Assembly: GCA_016871715.1 (NCBI GenBank)
Contig: VHCO01000019.1
Coordinates: 1 to 56,708 of the forward strand
Length of the DNA stretch: 56,708 bases
DNA from: Verrucomicrobiota bacterium
GTDB lineage: Bacteria > Verrucomicrobiota > Verrucomicrobiia > Limisphaerales > J093
Reading direction: 5' to 3'
A program made the translations under genes and the position numbers. The notes below the pieces were generated by a model that saw only the letters and a program-made list of their open reading frames with translations, searched no databases and was not told where the DNA came from. Positions 33,763 through 41,716 of the stretch are shown piece by piece (the stretch's first letter is position 1; each line of letters starts with the position of its first letter).

Positions 33763-35237
33763 CGTGTAGGCGTGGGTTGGGTTGGAACCGGACCGGGCTG
33801 GCCGAGGGTGCGCTGCCGCAACCGTTGCTCCCAAAGGTCGCGCACGGCGCGCTGGGCGGCTTCGAGCTTCGCCGGGTCCACCGTCGACTTGCGCAGTTGA
33901 CCGATGAATCGGATCACCGTCTCGCGCTCGGCCCGGGTTAGGCCTGCGGAAAAGCCGCGCGGGCTTGGCTCGGCGTCGCCCAGCGGCACGGGGGCGTAGC
34001 GGCGCCCATGAGACCACAGGCTGGCAGCTTCGAGATAGGCCCAGGCGCGATCGATCAGAATCCACACTAAGTTCGACCTGGGATCCACCCGCGCCTCGAC
34101 CCCCACACCGCCGAGTTGGCGGCCCCCGACCTGCCAAGGGCCCCACGCCAACCGCGGCACCTTCACGTTCACCGCGCGGTCGGCGCTGAGCCAGCTCAAC
34201 ACCGCCCCGGCGCTGGCGCTCAAGCCCGTCACCGCCAGCAGCGAAGCCCCGCCCAGCATCACGTCCACCGACCCTCCAACCACCGCCCCCGCGAACGCGC
34301 CCGCGAGAATGAGTTGCGGTTTGCTCAGCCCAAGACAACGCCAGACCTGACGCGAGAAAACGTCCGCCACCACAATCTCCGGCAGGTTCCAGTTCTCGCG
34401 CCGATGCCGAAACGTCTTCCGAATCCGGCGCCGCCACGCCAGCTCAGCCTGCCGCACCTTCCCGCGCAACCGCTCGCGCGCCTGGGCCGTCGCCTCCCGC
34501 TCGGCCCCGGCCTCCGCCAGCGTCTCGACTTCCCTCAGCAACAACACCTCGCGCAAAAACCCGCATAGGTGGTCGGCCGTGCGCCGCAACCGCTCATCCC
34601 AGTCCTCTTGGAAGGCGGCGATGGCTCCTTCCATCGAGGGTTGCCATTCCTGGATGACGGTCTTGGCCGCGGCCAACAGCTCCATGCGCTCCCGGAACGT
34701 CGCATGATGAGCGTTGAACGACCGGCGCAAGTTGAAGTCGCGAGCTAGCACTTGAGTCCACGACGCCACATAGTCCTGTCCGGTCTCCTTCTGGTAGATC
34801 ACCGCGATGCGTGGGTTTCCGCACAGCCGCAGGATCTCCAACTCCAGCCGGTCCACGCTCCGCACTGGACGCGAGGCGTCCACGACATAAATGACCGCCG
34901 CCCCTTGCGCCAGCGGTTTCATGATCTCGCATTCGCTGGGAAACCGGCCTTGACCCCCGTGCGCCTCGAGGAAGGCCGCCGCCGGGTTGTCCACCTGGAG
35001 GTGTTGTTGGAACCACGCCAGCACGGCCGCCGGCTCTTGAAAACCCGGCGTGTCGAAGAACACCATGATCTCAGCCCCGTCGATCTCGACCGGATAGCGC
35101 ACACAGCGCGTGGTCGTCCCGGGCAACGGCCCGATGTCCGCCTGGTCATCCTCCGCCAGCGTAGCCAAGACCGTGGTCTTCCCCTCGTTGGGCTGGCCTG
35201 CGACCGCAAACGTCGGAACATCGGGGACTGGCAACAT
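33759..35237 (-). CDS. GTPase with DUF3482 C-terminal region
   Basis: The protein has 492 residues. The GTPase domain has G1 GQPNEGKTTVL, the switch II DTPG in MVFFDTPGFQEP, and VIYVVDASRPVR. The C-terminal part has a helical stretch with membrane-like segments (ILAGAFAGAVVGGSVDVMLG, about 325-360). This is the arrangement of the GTPase/DUF3482 family, which is usually encoded next to a DUF2868 protein, as here. Function unknown, probably at the membrane. The start at 35237 is 8 bp after the DUF2868 stop. Confidence 0.85.
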   Translation of the reverse strand: MLPVPDVPTFAVAGQPNEGKTTVLATLAEDDQADIGPLPGTTTRCVRYPVEIDGAEIMVFFDTPGFQEPAAVLAWFQQHLQVDNPAAAFLEAHGGQGRFPSECEIMKPLAQGAAVIYVVDASRPVRSVDRLELEILRLCGNPRIAVIYQKETGQDYVASWTQVLARDFNLRRSFNAHHATFRERMELLAAAKTVIQEWQPSMEGAIAAFQEDWDERLRRTADHLCGFLREVLLLREVETLAEAGAEREATAQARERLRGKVRQAELAWRRRIRKTFRHRRENWNLPEIVVADVFSRQVWRCLGLSKPQLILAGAFAGAVVGGSVDVMLGGASLLAVTGLSASAGAVLSWLSADRAVNVKVPRLAWGPWQVGGRQLGGVGVEARVDPRSNLVWILIDRAWAYLEAASLWSHGRRYAPVPLGDAEPSPRGFSAGLTRAERETVIRFIGQLRKSTVDPAKLEAAQRAVRDLWEQRLRQRTLGQPGPVPTQPTPTR

Positions 35238-35245
35238 AGACACCC

Positions 35246-36874
35246 TCAAGCTCCAGGCAGCGCTTCCGCCGCTAAGTTCGGGTCGCCCAACGACTGCGCC
35301 CGCTTGCGCCAAACCTGGACGTCAGCAGCTTGCGCCGGTCGGCCCAGCGGGTCCGCACCCGGTTTGCCCAACAACCCAACCAGAATCGCGCCGGCCGGCC
35401 CCACCACACGCCGCAACCCACGCAGAAACTCGAGCACCTCGCGCGTCGGCGGCATGAAGGCCTCCTGCAGCACCAGCACCCGGCGGGGCACCTGGCCCCC
35501 TTGGCCGCCCACCCGAGCCAGACAGGCCTCCTGACCCGCCATCGTGCCTTCGAAGTCCACAACGGTGGCCGGCCGCCAACCCTTCCAGCTCGCCAGCACC
35601 TCCGCCACCCGCTCTCGTAGTTGGGGCCTGTCCAGGTCCGCGGGCACCACCAACACGCACGGCCCCGTTGCAGGTTCTACCGGACCTTCGCCAGCCGCCC
35701 CGCCCGGCACTGACCCGCCATCGCAGGCTGCGGGGGCGACGGCTGCATCCGGGCCGCGCCACGCCACGGCGGTGGTAACCAACCGTTCATACAGGGCATC
35801 GTAACGGAGGGCGACAAACTGCTCGCGGTCGAGCGCGCTGCGCTGCCGAAAGCGGAAAGCGAGCAAGAGCAACAATCGCGGCAGAAAGGCGTAGGTCAGC
35901 GCCGTCAGCACCACGAACACCCACCACGAACTGGCCGCGTCGGCCGGCAGCGCGGCGGGGTCTCGGTGGCGGTGATACTGCGTCGCGGTCACCTGGGCGA
36001 GCGTGGGGTATCCCTGCCCCTCGCCCAAGAGCCAGGACCATGGCGTCGCCACGACTCGGACCGCCCCATGGACGCGCGCCGGGGTGTAAGCGTCCACTGT
36101 CGTCTGCCAGGCAAACGTCTGGTGCCAGATCTGCACCGAGAGCAAGCAACCGGCGGCGATCGCCGTCGCAAACCCGAGCGCAAACCACTGCATCAACCCC
36201 ACCAACGGCCAACCCAGCGCCGCCCCATGCGCCGTCGTCCGGCTCCGCAGCAGCCCCACCGTTGCCCCCAGCGCCACCCGCCGCTCGACGGGGATCGCAT
36301 GCTGGAAACGTTCGATCAACCAGCGCACCAAGGGACGGCAGATGACCGCAAAGAGGCTGCGTAGCACCGGCGGCGCACTAGGCCACCGCCGATTCCCGGC
36401 TGCCACCAGCAGATAGGCCGTGGCCATCGACAACAAAAAGGGCGGCGCCACACACGTTAACAACAGGAAGAGCACATTCACCGGCTCTGTCGGCCCGCCC
36501 GCAAGCCTGCCCCCCGTCAGGCCCACCCACAACACCCCCTTCCCCACCAGAAAGCCTGCCCCGCCCAACAACCACCCAGACAACGCCAGCGCCGCCGCAA
36601 AGCTCGCCCCGGGCGAGGTGCCGGGCTCCAGCCCCTGTTGTTCGAGCCTTGCCTGCCGCCAACGGTGGAAGAGCCAGCGCCGGCCCGGCTTCTCCAACGC
36701 GCCTTCTGCACGGTGGCTCGTGGGCGCACCCTGGATTTGGCGATACAGCGCGCGGTCGCGTGCCTGCAGTCGGCCCTCGGCCCCGGCGTCTTCGAGGTCT
36801 CGCTCGTCCTGGGCGAGCAGGACCTCGAAATCGACCAGGTCGGCCAGAGTCCAAAGGGCGCGTGGCGTAGCCAT
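35246..36874 (-). CDS. DUF2868 membrane protein
   Basis: The protein has 542 residues. It opens with LADLVDFEVLLAQDERDLED, and has transmembrane segments near residues 95-125, 140-165, and further C-terminal ones (FVVLTALTYAFLPRLLLLLA). This length, topology and neighbour match DUF2868, the partner of the DUF3482 GTPase. A soluble C-terminal region (CVLVVPADLDRPQLRERVAE onward) resembles a Rossmann-type nucleotide-binding fold. The ATG at 36874 was preferred over an in-frame ATG at 36961. Confidence 0.8.
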   Translation of the reverse strand: MATPRALWTLADLVDFEVLLAQDERDLEDAGAEGRLQARDRALYRQIQGAPTSHRAEGALEKPGRRWLFHRWRQARLEQQGLEPGTSPGASFAAALALSGWLLGGAGFLVGKGVLWVGLTGGRLAGGPTEPVNVLFLLLTCVAPPFLLSMATAYLLVAAGNRRWPSAPPVLRSLFAVICRPLVRWLIERFQHAIPVERRVALGATVGLLRSRTTAHGAALGWPLVGLMQWFALGFATAIAAGCLLSVQIWHQTFAWQTTVDAYTPARVHGAVRVVATPWSWLLGEGQGYPTLAQVTATQYHRHRDPAALPADAASSWWVFVVLTALTYAFLPRLLLLLAFRFRQRSALDREQFVALRYDALYERLVTTAVAWRGPDAAVAPAACDGGSVPGGAAGEGPVEPATGPCVLVVPADLDRPQLRERVAEVLASWKGWRPATVVDFEGTMAGQEACLARVGGQGGQVPRRVLVLQEAFMPPTREVLEFLRGLRRVVGPAGAILVGLLGKPGADPLGRPAQAADVQVWRKRAQSLGDPNLAAEALPGA

Positions 36875-36965
36875 GTGGCGCCAGACTCTAACGCCTGACC
36901 AGACGGGGAGCAAAGCCCTCATCTCCCATCTGCCCCGTGTCTCCGGGTGCGGCCAAGCCAAGATC

Positions 36966-37024
36966 TGTCAACCACTAACGGACTGTCATATAAAACTCAC
37001 GTGTCAACTAACAAAACACTGTCA
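36966..37024 (+). repeat. 18-bp-phased TGTCA array D (four units)
   Basis: TGTCA occurs at 36966, 36984, 37002 and 37020, exactly 18 bp apart, the longest array in the window. Spacers are 13 bp and AT-rich. It lies 142 bp before the broken sulfatase gene, between it and the DUF2868 gene, and has the same direction relative to the sulfatase as the arrays have to their downstream genes. Confidence 0.75.
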
Positions 37025-37165
37025 TATAGCCACTCAGCTCCGCCTGCGCCCACCGCGAGCCCATCCCGATCCAATCCAAGGCCCAAGAGGCGTGAAAGGA
37101 ATCGACCCGAACAGGGAGCCTCGCTAGGGTCTGTCGGCAGCCCATCACAATCGCACAATCGCATC

Positions 37166-38124
37166 ATGAACGCCCCAACCACTCACCCTCACCGGGAGAA
37201 GGCGCTGGCCGGCTTGGCCTCGATCCTTATGGTCCTTGGCTTCGGCAACCTCGCCTCCCAGGCCGCGCCAGCAGCACCGCCCAAGTACAACGTGCTGTTC
37301 ATCGCCACCGACGACCTCAACTGCGATCTGAGCTGTTACGGCCACGGCGTGGTCCGGACGCCGAACCTGGACCGCTTGGCTGCGCGCGGCGGACGCGCTT
37401 GGACCGAGCTTACTGCCAGTTCCCGCTCTGTAGCCCGAGCCGCACGTCGCTCCTGACCGGGTTGCGCCCGGACACGACCCAGGTGTTCGATCTGCAGAAG
37501 CACTTTCGCACCGTCTTGCCGGACGTGGTGACGCTGCCGCAGATGTTCCGGCGCCACGGCTATGTGGCCGCGCGCGTCGGGAAGATCTATCACTACGGTG
37601 TGCCCGGCCAGATCGGCACCAGCGGTTTGGACGATCCGGCGTCGTGGGACACCGTCGTGAATCCCCGCGGCCGAGACAAAGAGGAGGAGGACCAACTCGT
37701 CAACCATACCCCCAAGCGCGGCTTGGGCAGTTCCTTGAGCTTCCTCGCCGCCGAGGGCACGGACGAGGAACAGACGGACGGTCTGGGGGCCACGGTGACG
37801 ATTCAACTGCTGGAGGCGAACCGGGACCGGCCCTTCTTCATCGCCTGCGGTTTCTATCGCCCGCACTGCCCTTACGTGGCGCCGAAGAAGTACTTTGCTA
37901 GCGTGCCGTTCGAGCAGGCGCAGATGCCCGCTCTGTCCGAGGCCTGGCTGGCACAAGTCCCCAAGCCGGCCGCCTCTTTCACGGCCCCCTGGCCCTGGTT
38001 CGGCGTGACCGAACTGCAGGCGCGCGAGGCTCAGCACGCGCAGACCGTGGCGGCGCTCCAGGCGCTGGTTCGCACCAACTGGGCTCGCAACTACCGTCCC
38101 GCCCCGCGGGCTCGGTCGCGCTAA
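37166..38124 (+). pseudogene. Broken sulfatase gene (frameshift and C-terminal loss)
   Basis: The first part encodes a signal peptide, [17 protein letters not shown] and [12 protein letters not shown], but then goes out of frame at about 37390. The other frame continues with [20 protein letters not shown], including the CSPSR formylglycine site, and [16 protein letters not shown] single-base deletion would explain this. The C-terminus stops about 15 residues after [15 protein letters not shown], where an iduronate-sulfatase-like enzyme would continue with its second metal-binding half (D-H-G-x-H-L-G). The protein is therefore not functional as a sulfatase. Confidence 0.75.
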
Positions 38125-38169
38125 GCTGCCCCGCCGGCGCGGGTCTCGAGCGGGGGGCCGGAGGCCGAG

Positions 38170-39291
38170 TCACTCGGAGTTGGGATACGAACCGAGGACC
38201 TTAATGAAGTCGCAGTGCGGCTGGACGTGTTCGAGGGCGCGGACGATGCGGCGGTCGGTGATGTGGCCGTCCAGGTCGATGAAGAAGAAGTAAGCCCAGG
38301 CTTTGCGTTTGCTGGGGCGAGACTCGATCTTGGTGAGGTTAATGCCGTAGCGCCGGAAAGGCGCCAGCGCGCGGTGCAAAGCGCCCACCTTGTCCGCCAT
38401 GCTCATCAGCAGACTGGTCCGGTCGTGGCCCGACGGAGGCGGGCCTTGGCGGCCCAGCACCAGAAAGCGGGTGGCGTTGTTCGAGTTGTCTTGGATGTCC
38501 GTGTAGAGGATGCGCAGGCGGTAACGCTCGGCCGCCAGGGAACTGGCAATGGCGGCCGCGGAGCGTTTGCGCCCCGCCAACTCCGCGGCGCGCGTGGTCG
38601 AGGAGGTGTCGATGATCTCGACGGTGGGGAGGTGGTTTTGCACCCAGTTCCGGCACTGGGCCAAGGCCTGAGGATGACTGTAGAGGGTGCGGACGGCCGA
38701 CGGCGGGCCGAGTCCGACCAGGCAGTGTTGGATGGGCAGAATCACCTGCGACACAATCTTCAGCTCACTGTCGACGAACATGTCCAAGGTGCTCGTGACC
38801 ACGCCCTCGGTCGAGTTCTCGACCGGCACCACGCCGTAGTCGGCCCGGTTGCGCGCTACCTCGGCGAAGACATCCGCGATGGTGCGCAAGGGGACATACT
38901 GGAGGCTAGAGCCGAAGCGGCGAATTGCGGCTTGATGGGTGAAGGTAGCCTGGGGGCCGAAGTACGCGATGGTGAGGGATTTCTCCAAGCCGAGGGCGCC
39001 GGACATGATCTCGCGGTAGATGGCGCGGAGGGAGGCGTTGGCCATCGGACCGCGGTTGAGTTGGCAGAGCCGCTCGAGCACGGCACGCTCGCGGTGCGGG
39101 GCGTAGATCTCGTCCCCGGCCTTGAGCTTGAGTCGGCCGATCTCGAGCACGTGCCGCGTGCGTTCGTTGAGCAGTTCGATAATCTGGCGGTCCACACGGT
39201 CGATGGCCGCGCGCTGCTCGGCAATGCTCGCCGTGGAGGGCGCGGCAATCGAGCCGGTGGATCGCTTGAGCGGCTTGGCTTTGGGGCTCAT
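38170..39291 (-). CDS. pheA: Bifunctional chorismate mutase / prephenate dehydratase
   Basis: The protein has 373 residues. The N-terminal chorismate mutase helix bundle (about 20-100) has RAAIDRVDRQIIELLNERTR. The prephenate dehydratase domain begins AYFGPQATFTHQAA and contains YGVVPVENSTEGVV and NNATRFLVLG. A C-terminal ACT domain (TSLLMSMADKVGALHRAL, ESRPSKRKAWAYFFFIDLDG in part) senses phenylalanine. The enzyme makes phenylpyruvate from chorismate. The ATG at 39291 is preferred over a TTG slightly upstream. scpB precedes it on the same strand. Confidence 0.95.
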   Translation of the reverse strand: MSPKAKPLKRSTGSIAAPSTASIAEQRAAIDRVDRQIIELLNERTRHVLEIGRLKLKAGDEIYAPHRERAVLERLCQLNRGPMANASLRAIYREIMSGALGLEKSLTIAYFGPQATFTHQAAIRRFGSSLQYVPLRTIADVFAEVARNRADYGVVPVENSTEGVVTSTLDMFVDSELKIVSQVILPIQHCLVGLGPPSAVRTLYSHPQALAQCRNWVQNHLPTVEIIDTSSTTRAAELAGRKRSAAAIASSLAAERYRLRILYTDIQDNSNNATRFLVLGRQGPPPSGHDRTSLLMSMADKVGALHRALAPFRRYGINLTKIESRPSKRKAWAYFFFIDLDGHITDRRIVRALEHVQPHCDFIKVLGSYPNSE

Positions 39292-39303
39292 GGGCAAGGG
39301 CAA

Positions 39304-40104
39304 TTAGGACACCGCCGCTCCCGAGGCCGGGTCCGCCTGCGGCTCCGCTTTCTCTGCTGGCTCGGCCTCGGCCTCCGGAGAGGCCGGTGACAGCGGGGCG
39401 GGATCGTCCGTCGGCGTCGCCCCGGGCTCGCCACCCGCGGTGGCCGTAGGCTCGGCCTGGGAGGGCAGGGCGAGCTGTTCTGGCGGTGCGGTGGCCAGGC
39501 CCGCCTCGACCGTCAACAGGGCGGGTGGGCGTTCGACGGCGATGCGGCGCAGTTCGTCAGCCGCCGGGAGTTCTTCGAGGTTTCGCAGGCCGAAGTATTC
39601 GAGGAAGACCTTAGTCGTGCCGTAGGTCATGGGGCGACCCACCACCTCGGCTCGTCCCAACGCTTCCACCAAACCGCGTTCGAGCAAGGTCTGCATCACG
39701 CCGTCCACCGAGACGCCCCGGATTTGCTCGATCTCAGCGCGGGTGATGGGTTGGCGGTAGGCGACGATCGTGAGCGTTTCGAGGGCCGGTTGGGACAACC
39801 GGGCCGGGCGCAAGCGTTCGCCGCTCAAGGCGCGCAGCCAGGGCCCGAACTCGGGCTCAGTCACGAACTGCCACGCGCCCGCCACGCAGACGAGCCGGTA
39901 GGCCCGAGCGGCCTGGGCGTGGTCTGCCTGGAGGGCTTCGAGCGCGGTCTCGAGGGCGTCGGCTTTGGTCTTCTTGAGCGACCGCACCTCGGCATCCTCA
40001 GCTTGCTCGGCCGCCGTGTTCAGCACGCCCTTGAGCTCGGCAGTCGTCAAGGGCTTCTGCGAGGCGAACAGCACCGCCTCCAAGATCGATTTCAGTTCCA
40101 TCAT
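39304..40104 (-). CDS. scpB: Segregation and condensation protein B
   Basis: The protein has 266 residues. It contains SILEAVLFASQKPLTTAELK and the winged-helix core LETLTIVAYRQPITRAEIEQ with GVSVDGVMQTLLERGLVE. ScpB joins ScpA and SMC in the bacterial condensin complex. A C-terminal tail from about residue 205 is rich in Pro, Ala and Glu and is probably disordered. The start overlaps scpA by 4 bp. Confidence 0.95.
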   Translation of the reverse strand: MMELKSILEAVLFASQKPLTTAELKGVLNTAAEQAEDAEVRSLKKTKADALETALEALQADHAQAARAYRLVCVAGAWQFVTEPEFGPWLRALSGERLRPARLSQPALETLTIVAYRQPITRAEIEQIRGVSVDGVMQTLLERGLVEALGRAEVVGRPMTYGTTKVFLEYFGLRNLEELPAADELRRIAVERPPALLTVEAGLATAPPEQLALPSQAEPTATAGGEPGATPTDDPAPLSPASPEAEAEPAEKAEPQADPASGAAVS

Positions 40105-40955
40105 GTCTCAGGCAAGGAATCGGGGGCGCGAGCGACGGCTGGCGCCGGCGAGGGCGCGGAGTCCGGAGGGGCCATCGGTTCCCCAGCCGCCGCGACAGCA
40201 GGTTCGGCCGCGCCCGCAGGGGGTAGGCTCTCGAGGGCAGAGAGACCGCGCAGTTCGATGTCTCCAAACGGGTGCGCCTGCGTGGCGACCAGGACCCGCA
40301 ACCGGATCAGCTCGAGCAACGCCAAAAATGTGACCACAACTTCTGAGCGACTGGTCGAGTCGGCGAACAGCTCGAAGAACCGGAGCACCGGTTGTTCTTG
40401 GATCAACCGGCGGATGATCTCGAGCTTCTCGCTCACCGTCCAGCGGTCGTCGAAGATGTCGCGTGTGGGTTCGGTGGGTTGGAACCGGTTCAAGATGGCG
40501 TTCACCGCGCCAATCAGATCGAACAGCGAGGCCTCGGCGGGCTGCGGAGGCGAGTCGAACTGCGGTTTGCCCGGCGTGCGCGGGTAGGAATGTTCCTGAC
40601 GCCATTCGAGGGCCTGCAACTGCCCGGCAGCGTCTTTGAACTTCTTGTACTCGACCAATCGGCGGATTAGCTCCCACCTGGGGTCATCCCCTTCTTCTTC
40701 GCCCTCGGTGGCGACCTGTTGGTCGACGGGCAACAGCTCCCGGCTCTTGATGTACATGAGCGTCGAGGCCATCACCAGGAATTCACCCGCAATATCCAGA
40801 TCCAGTTGCCGCATCAGCTCGACGTACTCGAGAAACTGCGTCGCTAACTTGGTGAGATTGACCTGATAAATGTCCACCTCCTCCTTCTTTACCAGGTAAA
40901 GCAGGAGGTCGAGCGGCCCTTCAAAGACCTCGAACTGGACTTTGTACTCGGTCAT
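40101..40955 (-). CDS. scpA: Segregation and condensation protein A
   Basis: The protein has 284 residues. YKVQFEVFEGPLDLLLYLV is the kleisin N-terminus that contacts the SMC neck, and VDIYQVNLTKLATQFLEYVE and ASTLMYIKSRELLP follow. The C-terminal winged helix (VTFLALLELIRLRVLVATQ) binds the SMC head. A Pro/Ala-rich tail follows. Together with scpB it forms the SMC-ScpAB condensin module. The ATG at 40955 fits the conserved N-terminus better than the upstream frame. Confidence 0.95.
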   Translation of the reverse strand: MTEYKVQFEVFEGPLDLLLYLVKKEEVDIYQVNLTKLATQFLEYVELMRQLDLDIAGEFLVMASTLMYIKSRELLPVDQQVATEGEEEGDDPRWELIRRLVEYKKFKDAAGQLQALEWRQEHSYPRTPGKPQFDSPPQPAEASLFDLIGAVNAILNRFQPTEPTRDIFDDRWTVSEKLEIIRRLIQEQPVLRFFELFADSTSRSEVVVTFLALLELIRLRVLVATQAHPFGDIELRGLSALESLPPAGAAEPAVAAAGEPMAPPDSAPSPAPAVARAPDSLPET

Positions 40956-41095
40956 CCACCCGCCGCGCGACTCGTCGCGACGAATGTGAGGCAGCGTATC
41001 GGTGGCGAATGGCTTTGGCAACCGCGCAAACCATCAGGCCAGCAAGGCGAAGGCCGCTGAGACCGACTCGAGGGTGCGCCCGCTGCTGGATGGCC

Positions 41096-41116
41096 GGCGG
41101 GTCGAACTGACCCGCC
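41096..41116. repeat. Hairpin of the GGCGGG-x-CCCGCC type
   Basis: GGCGGGTC pairs perfectly with GACCCGCC around a 5-nt loop. A hairpin of the same stem and loop length (GGCGGGCT/AGCCCGCC) is at 47348-47368. They may be a second small palindrome family. Confidence 0.5.
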
Positions 41117-41210
41117 GTCGCGGGCTAACGAACAGAGGATCGAGCCTTCCTGGGCGCGCGCCCGGGCCCCCTGCAGGTCGGACCCTGGCGCCCGAGGTCA
41201 GCGTGGCGCG

Positions 41211-41408
41211 TCAATGCCCGCCCGCGTGAGCCGTCGCCGCCCCCGCCTCCGCAGCGCCGGCTCGGCTGGGGAGGGTCCCGAGCGCTTTCGCGCCAGCACC
41301 TGACTCGCTCGGCGTGTCCGTGCGGCGTCCGGGCCGTGGCTGGTGCTTGCGCGCTAGCGACTGGAGCAGCTCAGCCTTCGAGAGGTGTTTACTGGTCGCG
41401 TTGTTCAC
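41211..41408 (-). CDS. Possible small gene, unknown
   Basis: The frame encodes 65 residues from a GTG at 41408. The N-terminus is KHLSKAELLQSLARKHQPRP. Codon third positions are GC-rich as in neighbours, and an AT-rich stretch (about 41411-41427) precedes the start. No family is recognised. It may be noise. Confidence 0.25.
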   Translation of the reverse strand: MNNATSKHLSKAELLQSLARKHQPRPGRRTDTPSESGAGAKALGTLPSRAGAAEAGAATAHAGGH

Positions 41409-41716
41409 ACTCGAATAATAAGCATATGCCGTGCCGAGTGAGGCTGGGCCCCGTCATGCCGCCAGGCCAGCCCAGTCTGACGACGCACCCCCAAGGCACC
41501 TCCCCAATTGCGCCCGACCCGGGCAAGCCGCTGGCACCTCGCTAAGAACCAGGAACCAGGGGTAAGGGCCTTTCTGCTTGTTCGGCCTCGCGCCGGCGTC
41601 CTAAGGTCCAGGGCATGTTACCACTCATCCTCATCCGCTGCCGCGGGGCGCGCCGAACGAGTCAGGTTACCGGGCCCGAGCGGCCGGCCCGGCGGTCCGG
41701 CCCTACCTGGTGGTTC

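Larger units (their letters stand above)
40956..41716. other. Intergenic region of about 760 bp
   Basis: Contains a hairpin at 41096 and a weak small gene candidate (both listed). Otherwise no gene, RNA or further repeat was recognised. Frames open through 41615-41716 run into the heparinase-like gene but lack a signal for an earlier start. Confidence 0.5.

Noticed and set aside
32605-34437. Extension of the HEAT protein to 34437
   Set aside because: The extra residues are Gly/Arg-rich and overlap the GTPase gene in another frame. The ATG at 33762 with an ATGA overlap is the natural start.
36966-37024. TGTCA units as -35 boxes of sigma70 promoters
   Set aside because: TTGACA-like complements exist, but the spacing to a TATAAT-like box is not consistent, while the 18-bp unit spacing is exact.
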